Shown piece after piece: positions 42,438 to 51,200 of a stretch of 64,000 nt of DNA. Origin of the DNA: Acidobacteriota bacterium (GTDB lineage: Bacteria; Acidobacteriota; Blastocatellia; RBC074); assembly GCA_016196035.1 (NCBI GenBank), contig JACPYM010000123.1, positions 1 through 64,000 of the forward strand, in the 5' to 3' direction. The stretch's first letter is position 1, and the number at the start of each line of letters is the position of its first letter. The translations under genes were made by a program, and so were the position numbers. The notes under the pieces were generated by a model. It did no database searches. It was given only the letters and a program-made list of their open reading frames with translations, and was not told where the DNA came from.

Positions 42438-45173
42438 TCAGTCACGCTGGACAGTGATGGGTTCTCGATCTGGTGCCTTGATCACCAAGCTGTCTGGCCC
42501 CTGCCGTCCCGCTTCGGCACGCCGCTGGCGAATACGTTGAAGCAACTCTTTCAAGTATGGTTCCAGCCATTCTGGATTGTTACCGTCGTAAAGATAGATT
42601 TCCCACTTGTAGAAGTACTGGCCTTTCTTGCCAATCGTCACATAATCCACCGCCCCACAACGGTAGAAAAAGTTGAGACTACGGCGTAATAACTTCTCCC
42701 ATTCATCAGCATCATTGGCATCACTCACCGCTGGTAATTCAAAGCGGAAGAACGTCTGTGGCAAATGGGCCAAGAGCGTGTGATTGTTGCGGAAGTTGAT
42801 CTCGTTGATTCCGGCTTTGTGGTTGTTGCACAGGCGGCAAAGCGTTTGTAGATTTCCGAGCGCACTGGTGCCGCCCAGGTAACTAGGTGCAACGTGGTCT
42901 ACTTCGAGTAATCGGCGATTGCTTTCCCCGCAAGATAGACAGCTGAAACCATCACGGGCTTTGGTCTGCTCTTTGACTTCGGCTGATGGCTCGCGAAGAA
43001 ACTGCTTCTCCGGGAATTCGACTGGCACCTTTGCTGCGGGCTGCATAAATTCCTGGCAGAGCAACTTGTTTTCGCAAGCGTCATACTGCGATTTGAAGAG
43101 CGGATAATTGGGATAAAGTACGCGCCAGTAGCGGTCAGTGCGACTGTATTCGGCCAACAGTGCCTCGTGTTTTTTGCGTGCGCCAAGATCGGCTTGGACG
43201 GAATGTTGCACCAACTCATCCAAGTCGTGGTGATTGCGTTCAGCGAAGGCAAAGAATCTAGGCAGGCTGTTGTTTTGCGCCAAGTGGCGGGCAAGGTGGA
43301 AAAGATTGGTCAGTAAATCGGCAGCCGAGCGTTCAGTCACTTGCGCAAAGTACTTCTGACGCCAAAACTCAAGCTCTTCTTGATGGGCTTCAAGCGTTGT
43401 ATCGGGACTGGCAAAGCTACGCAAATCCATACATTCAAGCAACTCAAGCAAGCGTCGGTAGAGTTCGACCTCGTTGTCAAAGACCATCATCATCTGCGGC
43501 ACCGTCACCTGATCATCGCTGCCAGCCACCACTGTTTCGAATTCGACGAGATACCAGCCGACAGGCAGTAGCGAAAGAAAAGGCGCGGGCGCGACGTTTT
43601 CACCGCTGTCCATCTGTCGAGCCAAGCGCCGCACCAAGTCTATCGAAATGTACTGCAGCGGCGGACGCTGGGCGTGTTCCGGCATGCTCTCGTCAGCGCG
43701 CCCAGCATTGAGTTGCTGATAATTGGCCCAGTTGATGAGATGTTTCCAGTTGTCCGTGAACGAGACTATAAACGCTTCGTCCGTGCCGCCGAATTTAGGG
43801 CCACGCAGCGCCCGCCCGATCATTTGCGTCAGCAGAATGCTGCTGGTGGTTTGGCGCGTCAGAAAGACGGTACGCACATCCGGCACGTCGGTGCCTTCGG
43901 TCAGCATCCGCACGTTGAGCAACACATCAAGTTCGTTATTTTTGAAAGCCGCCAGCACTTGCTTGTTTTCGTCGGCGGTGCGGCGGTTGCGCGTTTCTGG
44001 ATTACCAGGGTTGGCGTCCACATGCGTGTAGACAGCATCGGCACGCACACCGCGCTCACACAGGAATTCGCGCAGTTGTTCGCATTGGAACCAACGGTCG
44101 GCAAACATGATCGTCTTGCCGTAGCGTTCGCGGTTATTGACATAGGTATTGGCGATGTAAAGGTTGCGTTCGCGGCTCTGCGCCAGTTGGGTAATAACAT
44201 CTTCGGGTAAATCGCGGTAAGTGCCACGCCATTTCTCGTACTCGCGCTCGTCGAATTCTGTCTCAAAGTTTGTCTGGAAGTCTTCAAAGATAGGTTTGGC
44301 GAGAATGCCTGCGGCCATCAACTCCTGTGGTGTCGTCTGATAAACGATCTGCTGCGGGAAGAGTCGTGTGAGCCAGCCGCGTTTCTTCTCTTCGCTGTGA
44401 GTCGGCGTTGCGGTCAAGCCCAAGAGTACCAACTTCGGCAGTCGCTGACGCAACTCATCAATCAACGTGCGATAGCTGTAAGCTGGCGAATGATGCGCTT
44501 CATCGAAGACTACGCAGAGGCGTTCACCAGCGGCTTGAAGAAAGGCGGTAAATTGCGGATGTTGGTTGCGCCAGGCCTGGGTAAAGGTTTGCAGCGTGCC
44601 GATCACGACATCATCGGTGTGTTTGAGTTGATGCACGCGGCTGTGGCCCGGCGTGCCGGAGATCACACGCGCCGAAAGTTTCGGCTTCGGCTCAGGAATG
44701 CCGCCGAGTTCGCGTTCCAGATTCTCCAATGCTTGCTCCAACAGATGATGCGTATGTGCTAACCAGAGGACGCGGTAACCAGTGGACAATGGCGCGGTGC
44801 AAAGAAACCGCATTGCCGTGAATGTCTTGCCGCCGCCCGTAGGAAGCACAAGTAGGCCGCCTGAAGGAGCAATTTGAGTATTCTCAAACCACATGCTTAA
44901 CCTGCTCAAAGCTTGGTTTTGATGATTGGCAGGAGTTCTTACGCAGTAAGACTTACGCGCTTCGATAAGGTTATATTCGCGGAAAAACTGATTGTCTGGT
45001 TGGGGGAGCACAATCTTACCTCCCGATGTTTTATGCTGAAATTGTTTGGCAAGCCAATGGGGCTGACTGGCGTAATACTTCGACGCGGTGCAGTCTAATG
45101 TATTGCAATCTGACACGGCAATACGTTTGATTGAACGCGAGAATAGATGTTCGAATGGTTGTGTCGCAAACAC
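42438..45173 (-). CDS. Superfamily-2 helicase fused to HNH nuclease
   Basis: An up to 911-aa protein with a GTG start (start uncertain; conservation seems to begin near residue 35-70). Helicase part: Walker A LPTGGGKTFTA (about 110-120), DEAHHS (224-), LLGLTATPTHSEEKK, FADRWFQCEQLREFL, VRMLTEGTDVPDVRTVFL and QMIGRALRG, the layout of DEAD/DEAH restriction-type helicases. An HNH domain lies near residues 740-790: FSCLSCGES, LLEVDHVAPSYLGG and LQTLCRLCNNHKAG, with two CxxC pairs for zinc. A helical tail follows. Such fusions occur as single-gene candidates for phage defence or DNA repair. It has no neighbouring methylase. Confidence 0.85.
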   Translation of the reverse strand: MFATQPFEHLFSRSIKRIAVSDCNTLDCTASKYYASQPHWLAKQFQHKTSGGKIVLPQPDNQFFREYNLIEARKSYCVRTPANHQNQALSRLSMWFENTQIAPSGGLLVLPTGGGKTFTAMRFLCTAPLSTGYRVLWLAHTHHLLEQALENLERELGGIPEPKPKLSARVISGTPGHSRVHQLKHTDDVVIGTLQTFTQAWRNQHPQFTAFLQAAGERLCVVFDEAHHSPAYSYRTLIDELRQRLPKLVLLGLTATPTHSEEKKRGWLTRLFPQQIVYQTTPQELMAAGILAKPIFEDFQTNFETEFDEREYEKWRGTYRDLPEDVITQLAQSRERNLYIANTYVNNRERYGKTIMFADRWFQCEQLREFLCERGVRADAVYTHVDANPGNPETRNRRTADENKQVLAAFKNNELDVLLNVRMLTEGTDVPDVRTVFLTRQTTSSILLTQMIGRALRGPKFGGTDEAFIVSFTDNWKHLINWANYQQLNAGRADESMPEHAQRPPLQYISIDLVRRLARQMDSGENVAPAPFLSLLPVGWYLVEFETVVAGSDDQVTVPQMMMVFDNEVELYRRLLELLECMDLRSFASPDTTLEAHQEELEFWRQKYFAQVTERSAADLLTNLFHLARHLAQNNSLPRFFAFAERNHHDLDELVQHSVQADLGARKKHEALLAEYSRTDRYWRVLYPNYPLFKSQYDACENKLLCQEFMQPAAKVPVEFPEKQFLREPSAEVKEQTKARDGFSCLSCGESNRRLLEVDHVAPSYLGGTSALGNLQTLCRLCNNHKAGINEINFRNNHTLLAHLPQTFFRFELPAVSDANDADEWEKLLRRSLNFFYRCGAVDYVTIGKKGQYFYKWEIYLYDGNNPEWLEPYLKELLQRIRQRRAEAGRQGPDSLVIKAPDREPITVQRD

Positions 45174-45325
45174 CAGCCGAGGGCGTAGGCGTGATCAGCG
45201 TGCATTTGTCAGCGTCCCAAGCGACCTTGTAAAAAGCTCAGCAATTGGAGGATAGTTCGAGCATGCCAACGGTGCTCAGAAAGGATGGCTTCAATTTTGC
45301 TGATGCTAACGAATTTTGTGGTTTT

Positions 45326-45476
45326 AGCCCCAGCGGGGCGAGATGTTTATAGCTCCGGGAGCGAGAAGCTTTTCAAGCTCCGTTAGGAGCGAAATGTGGG
45401 GCTGCGGGTGTCGCCCCGCTGGGGCTTGGGAAATATTTGGCCTGCGTTGCTATAAACATCTCGCCCCGCTGGGGCT
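45326..45476. repeat. Intergenic repeat with perfect 26-bp terminal arms
   Basis: Arms 45326-45351 and 45451-45476 contain AGCCCCAGCGGGGCGAGATG. An internal TCGCCCCGCTGGGGCTT forms a further copy of the half-site. A related but different sequence (GCCCC-ACGGGGC-AATACGAAAG) makes the repeat before ApbE at 53161-53351. Such GCCCCGCTGGGGC blocks are common intergenic repeats in several phyla. No other feature is seen in 45174-45543 except the next gene's ribosome site. Confidence 0.85.
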
Positions 45477-45543
45477 GAAGAAAAGGCGCTACAAATCGCC
45501 GCTGAGCAGCATGATTATTTGCTTGAACAATGGAGGAGAATTC

Positions 45544-45999
45544 GTGGCAACGCATAAAGCGGGCAAGTGGACATACACCGACGAAGAGTTTGAGGTAATG
45601 TTCGCCGAAGCTGACCGGCGCGGGAAAGAAGCAATGAAGACCGAGATCACGGCGCGCCATGCCTATTACGACCCCACCACTCACCGGCTGGTCATCGAAT
45701 TGAAAAACGGTGCGACGCACAGCGTGCCGTGCCAGTTGATTCAAGGCTTGCGCGACGCCGACCCGGCGGACATCGCGGCGGTCGAGTTGGGTTTGCGTGG
45801 GGCTTCGTTGCATTGGGAGAAGCTGGACAATGATTTCACCGTCGGCGGGTTGGTGCGCAGCATTTATGGCACCAAAAAGTGGATGGAGCGACTGGCGCGC
45901 GAGAACGAAGAAGCTGTGCAGGCCAAAACCGCGCCCAAACGCCCGCGTGTTCCGGCGGCGGCCACGGTAACGGGGAAGCGCCGACGGAAAGCCGCTTGA
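45544..45999 (+). CDS. DUF2442-domain protein
   Basis: A 151-aa protein. The GTG at 45544 is chosen because TGGAGGAGAA sits directly upstream; the open frame before it comes from the repeat. The DUF2442 pattern runs from YYDPTTHRLVIELKNGATHS to LHWEKLDNDFTVGGLV. An additional C-terminal tail is Lys/Arg/Ala-rich (PKRPRVPAAATVTGKRRRKA) and could bind nucleic acid. DUF2442 proteins often pair with DUF4160 toxin-antitoxin-like genes, but no such partner is seen here. Confidence 0.8.
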   Translation: MATHKAGKWTYTDEEFEVMFAEADRRGKEAMKTEITARHAYYDPTTHRLVIELKNGATHSVPCQLIQGLRDADPADIAAVELGLRGASLHWEKLDNDFTVGGLVRSIYGTKKWMERLARENEEAVQAKTAPKRPRVPAAATVTGKRRRKAA

Positions 46000-46129
46000 G
46001 CTAAAGCTGTAAGGAGGAGCAACGATGATAGACTTCAATCTGTTTGACCCGCTACCGAAAATGCAATCAGTTTTTGTGCTGCTTCGTGTGTCTTCGCGGG
46101 CGAATCATCTTTTTCCGGGGGCCTTTCCA

Positions 46130-47272
46130 ATGGATCGCAGAACCTTCGTCCAATTTCTCGCCGCCACGCCGCTGGTCACGACGCTGCCTGCGGACGAGCA
46201 TAAGCCGCAATATCGCATCGTCACGCCGCACAAACCGCAAGGCGCGCTGGGTATGCCCGGCCCCTATCCCGGTCAAGTCGTCAAAGTGACTTCGGCCAAA
46301 TGTGTGGATGAAGCGACCGCCGCGACCAATGCCGAGGTCGTGCGCGAAATGATGGCGCGCGGCATGTGCGAATTGACTGGCGAGAAACAACCGCTGGCTG
46401 CGTGGCAACGCTTTTTTACGCCCGCCGATGTGGTCGGCATCAAGGTCAATTGCGGCGGCTATCCGTATTGCATGTCCGATTACGAGGTGGTGGCCGAAAC
46501 GATTCGCAACCTGGTGGCCGTCGGCGTCAAGCCCGCGCAGATTTACATCTACGAGCGGTTTGAGAATCAGATCAGCGAAACGAACTACACGCCGCACGTG
46601 GCCGAGGGCGTGCGCATTCACGCGGCTGAACGCCAGAACCGCCGGACGGATCAATCGAATTACGACCCGCGCGTCTATGTCGAAGCCGACTTCTTTGGCG
46701 AAGACGACACGCGGTCGAACATGATGAAGCTGGTTTCGCAAGCCGTCACCAAGATCATCAACATCCCGAACATGAAAGATCACGGTGCGGTGGGCGCGAC
46801 CGGCTGTCTGAAAAACGTCGCGTATGGCAGTTTCTCGAATGTGGCGCGCACGCATTTCAAAGGTGTCTCGCATACGCTGTCGTTCGTCGGCACGCTGGCG
46901 GCGGTCGAGCCGCTACGTTCCAAGACGGTCTTGCAAATCATGGATGGTTTGCGCGGCGTCTGGCACGCGGGGCCGTTTGCGCGCACGCTGAAATACGTCT
47001 TCTTTCCCAAACAACTCATGTTCGGCACCGATCCCGTCGCCATTGACCGCCTCTTGCTCGACATCATTGACGATGAACGCAAGCGGCGCGGCGTGATTTC
47101 GATTTGGAACCGCGACGTGCAAACGCTGGATTTCAACAACGGCAAGCAACGCGACGAAGACCCCAATACCAACATCATCATCCGCGAACCGGGCCACGTC
47201 GAATTCGCGGGCAAGCTGGGCTTGGGCGTGCACGAACTCGATAAAATCCGCGTCAAGGAGATTGCGCTATGA
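46130..47272 (+). CDS. DUF362-domain protein, possibly exported
   Basis: A 380-aa protein starting MDRRTFVQFLAATPLVTTLP, a Tat-like leader with RR. The DUF362 region covers most of the length: TPADVVGIKVNCGGYPYC, VAETIRNLVAVGVKPAQIYI, KLVSQAVTKIINIPNMKDHG and FGTDPVAIDRLLLDIID. No ferredoxin-type cysteine clusters are present, unlike many DUF362 iron-sulfur proteins. Its stop overlaps the next ATG by 4 nt (ATGA), implying coupling. Function unknown. Confidence 0.8.
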   Translation: MDRRTFVQFLAATPLVTTLPADEHKPQYRIVTPHKPQGALGMPGPYPGQVVKVTSAKCVDEATAATNAEVVREMMARGMCELTGEKQPLAAWQRFFTPADVVGIKVNCGGYPYCMSDYEVVAETIRNLVAVGVKPAQIYIYERFENQISETNYTPHVAEGVRIHAAERQNRRTDQSNYDPRVYVEADFFGEDDTRSNMMKLVSQAVTKIINIPNMKDHGAVGATGCLKNVAYGSFSNVARTHFKGVSHTLSFVGTLAAVEPLRSKTVLQIMDGLRGVWHAGPFARTLKYVFFPKQLMFGTDPVAIDRLLLDIIDDERKRRGVISIWNRDVQTLDFNNGKQRDEDPNTNIIIREPGHVEFAGKLGLGVHELDKIRVKEIAL

Positions 47273-48183
47273 TCCGCCAAAGCCGTGCGGCGGGGATTGG
47301 CCTGCTCATCTCATTGGCTTGCGCGCTGAGCAGCGCGACAGCGCAAAAGCCAGCCCAGCCGACACAGCGCCTGCCCGTGCTTTATGACGCGAAGAAGCTG
47401 GGCGCCGCCGCGTTGCAAAAACGCGAAAAGCTATTGGTGCCCAAGCTGGCGGGCCGCGCCGCCAATGTGGCCTCGGCCACGCGCCGTCCGTGGATTGACG
47501 CGAACGGCTGGCGCATCGGGCGCAATCCGGCGGGCAAGTTTTATTACGAAGTCCCGGCGGGCAAAGCCGCGCTGGCACTGGCCGAAGCGTTTGTTTATAA
47601 CGCCGATGCCATCGTCAAAATTGAGGAAGCCGATGCCGCACAGGCTGAAACGATGCTCGCGTTTTTGCGCACTCTGCCGCCTGCCAACTGGCCCGGCGTC
47701 GCCGACCTCGGCGTCATTGACGATGGCTCGCCCGACATCGGCGAAGTGCTCAACCTGCTCACGCGCCGCAATCTGCTCTTCCGAATCGTCAAAACACCCG
47801 CGCCGGACTTGCGGCTCAACATTCAACTAGGCACCCAGGAATTCCCGCGCGAAGCCGCCGCCGATCCCAGCGAATTTGTTTTGCGTGTACGCCGTCAACT
47901 CACCGACGAACAGCGTTCATTGCGCCTGTACGGCACTGAGTTGGTCATCTGCCGCATGCAAAGTGACGGCCCGCACGCCCGCGTGCATCTGCTGAATTAC
48001 AGCGGACGCGACATGGAAGGTGTGCGCGTGCGTTTGCGCAGCGTGTTTGGGTCGAGTTCGGCCTATGCGTTTGGGGTCAAGAAAGTGACGGTCGAAGATT
48101 TCGCGCTGGACGCCACCGGGACGGAATTCACGTTGGATCAGTTGGGCGCATATACCGTCGTGGATTTGAGCGCGGCGAAATAA
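47269..48183 (+). CDS. Secreted protein of unknown function, coupled to DUF362 gene
   Basis: A 304-aa protein with a signal peptide (about 1-25, ending SATAQ). After a basic segment, a region of alpha/beta character contains LALAEAFVYNADAIVKIEEA and DLGVIDDGSPDIGEVLNLLT; the C-terminus has beta strands with GRDMEGVRVRLRSVFGSSSA, resembling a carbohydrate-binding or Ig-like end. No catalytic motif is recognised. Coupled translation with the DUF362 gene suggests joint function. Confidence 0.6.
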   Translation: MIRQSRAAGIGLLISLACALSSATAQKPAQPTQRLPVLYDAKKLGAAALQKREKLLVPKLAGRAANVASATRRPWIDANGWRIGRNPAGKFYYEVPAGKAALALAEAFVYNADAIVKIEEADAAQAETMLAFLRTLPPANWPGVADLGVIDDGSPDIGEVLNLLTRRNLLFRIVKTPAPDLRLNIQLGTQEFPREAAADPSEFVLRVRRQLTDEQRSLRLYGTELVICRMQSDGPHARVHLLNYSGRDMEGVRVRLRSVFGSSSAYAFGVKKVTVEDFALDATGTEFTLDQLGAYTVVDLSAAK

Positions 48184-48219
48184 GGCGCGCCTTGTTTTTG
48201 CCGCGCTCACTCCTGCGGC

Positions 48220-51200
48220 TCAGCCAATTTGCAGATGCGGGTGGCCGTAAACAGCATAGGCCAGCCAGGTGGCTTCCTGCGCCGTGCGCGCTTGCTCGCG
48301 CGCTTGAATCGTCGCCTCGGCCAGCGTCGCGCCCTTCAGCAATTGCGTATAAAGCTCCTCGGTGAAACCGCGCGCGGGATCATCGCCCACAGCCCACAGC
48401 GCTCCGATAAACACGCCCGCCCCGCGTTTCAAGAAGGCTTGCGCGAAGCCGCCCAACCCCGTCAGTTTGTAGCCCGCGCGTCCGGCCTGGCAGGCGTTCA
48501 GCACGATCATGGGGCGGTTGTCCGGGCCTTTCAAATTAGCGAATTGCTCGGTCACCGTCGCCGTCAGCGCGTCGGTGATGTATTGGCCGTTCTCGATGCG
48601 CCCTTCCAGCAGCAGTTGCGCCCCGGTGATGTTGTTGGTTTCCGCCGCGCCGTGGCAGGCAAAGTGCAGCAGGTCGAAGGCGCCCGGCTGGCCGAGCAGC
48701 TTACGGACTTCGCCGGATTTGGGCACGACGGGCGTGGCCCGAAATTTGGCCTTGAGGAATTTGGCTTCTGCCTGCGTGGCGGCCAGTGTCAAGCGCGGAT
48801 CAGGATAATCGGGCACGACGTAACGGGCACGGTCTTTTCTGATGAGCAGCTTATCCGGCGGCCAGAAGCCGGCTTCGTGCAACCAGCGCACCAATCCCAT
48901 TTGGCCGAGGAAGTGCGTCTCAGCAGGCAACGGTTGGCCCGGCTCTTTCAGATGCACCAACTCCCAGGGGATGAACGGCTCGGTCGAGATGACCTGAATA
49001 CTGCGAATTTTATCGCGATGCTCCCAGAGCCGTTGTTGCAGTTTTTCCGGCAACAGTTCATCCAGCAACTCGGCCCCGAAGGCGCGCAACTCGGCGTTGA
49101 AATCGTCGAAGTCCTGCGCGCTGCTGAGCCAGCGGTCTTCAATTTTCTGATACAGATCGGCGACGTATTGGCCGCGGTCGCCCACAAACGATTTTGACTC
49201 GAAAGACTCGAACAAGCCCAAGTCCGGCGATTGCAGTTCATACATGAAGCTGGTCTGGTTGCCCCGCAGCAGTTCGATGATCCGCAGTTGGTGAAGCGCT
49301 TCTTTCAAGGGCGGCGCGGGCGTCACGGTTTGGCTGGCAGCAGTCTTGGCCGTCGCACCGCTTTTCGTTTTCACGATCTGCGGTTTGAGTTGGAGCGTGA
49401 TGAGCGGTACCTGCCCCTGGCGCGCGACGATCCAGACTTCGCCGTCACCGACGTTAGTCGCTTTGAGATCGAAGTAAAGCTGTTGCGGCGCGCCCGGTGC
49501 AGGCGGCTCAATTTCCGCGCGGCCTTCATCCAGCAACTCGAAATTCTGTTTCGGAATCGCCTGCACGATGATGCGCTTGGTGGCTTCGATTACAGCTTGA
49601 CCGCCCGCCGCAGCGACACCGGTGGCGCGTTCGATAACTTCGCGCGAGATGAGCACCTCGACGGTCGTGGCGCGTTTGACCACCACTTCTTCATCCATCT
49701 CCGCGTGGAAGTAGCATGTCTCTGTGGGCGCAGCAGCAGCGGGGGCCTGCTTGGGCGGCTTGGCGCGTGTGGTGGGCGGTGCGACCGGTGTGGCGCCGCC
49801 GCCGCGTGTGGTGCGCCCGCCGCGCGTCCTTCCTGCTGGTGCATCAAATTCCCCACCGCCGCCACCCTCACCAGCAAGAAGCTCGTCGCCGCCAGAGTCG
49901 CCAGCATCTTCCCGCATGCCGCGCCTGCCACGCGGCCTCGCGGCAGGCAATTCAATCGCTCTCGGCCCCCTGCCTGCCGGCACAATGGAACTCACCCCGC
50001 CGCCACCGATGTAACCGCTCAGGCCTTCCAGCGAAAGAAACGTCGGCATCGCCCGCTGCGCCTCGGCGCGTTCGAGGGGTTTATTCGCGCTGGTGGGTGG
50101 TGTTGGCTTGGCTAGTTTTTGCGCCAACGCGACGAGTTGTGCGGTCGTGCGTAATTCAACGGTTTCGGCCACCACACCGACGGGCCGACCATCCGCGATA
50201 ACCACGCCGCGCCCCGCTGTTTCCCGGCACTTTTGCGGAGCCGCCGCCAAGGTCAGCGGCTGATTGACCGTGCGCGGCTGCGAGGCGTCCTCTTCGCGCA
50301 AGCCGAGGGCGATGCTCAGGGTGCGCTGGTCATTGGGTTTGAGTTCTTGGAAGATTTGCTCATACGTGAAAGCGTAATTGAGCACATCGCCGTAATGTGC
50401 GCGGCGCAAAACGACGAAGCTGGCGACCTGCGTTTCGAGGCGTTGCCGCAACTCCGCCGCGAGCATCACATCCGCATCCACCACGATGATGTCCGTATCC
50501 ACCGCTGCCGGAAGCGGCGCTTTGGCCGCTTCGCCCGCCTGGCCAATACGCTGGGCCGCCGCCACTGCGGCCAGCGCGCCCGGACGCTCCGGCACAGGCG
50601 CAAGGTCAGTGGCGATACCGCGCCTGCCGCCTCTGGTCACCGCCGGACTCGGCGGGCTTGCCGGACGCGGCTCCAGCAAACCCAACCAACGCGCCAAGAC
50701 ATCGGTGACGCGCGGCTGAACGAAGTAATTGGTGTGATAAACCTGCGGATTGGCGCTGAAATCCAAACTGTCTTTGATGAACTTCCCTGCTTGCGGATCA
50801 ATCGCGATCATCGAGGCCGTATTCACGACCAGGTCATTCGCTTCTTTCATCAACTCGCTCATAAAGCCCGTGCCCAACATTTGCAGCAGCCGTTTCGGCA
50901 ATTCGCTGGGCTGGTGGTCGCCGTCAAGCTGGGCTTTGAATTGGGCGGTGATGGCGAAGTAGTTGCTCTGCTGAATGGTCGGCTGTCCGGGTTGCGTCTC
51001 GTTGAGCTTGGTGACGAAAGCCCCCGCCGGTTCCATCGCGGCCAAGCCGGGCGCGGCACTGTCGCTGATGGTATGCGTGGCGGCGTATTTAACGAACGCG
51101 CCCAAGCTCTGCACGGCCTCGCTCAACACCAGCGCCGCGACATTCACCTGGGGCAGCAGTTTGAGCAGCTTGCAAGCCCCGACGACCAGATTGGTGTAAA

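Noticed and set aside
45326-45476. Coding segment or small RNA in the GCCCCGCTGGGGC repeat
   Set aside because: Recognisable as a self-complementary intergenic repeat; open frames across it are incidental.
45544-45999. DUF2442/DUF4160 toxin-antitoxin pair
   Set aside because: No DUF4160-type partner could be found on either side; only the repeat and the DUF362 gene flank it.
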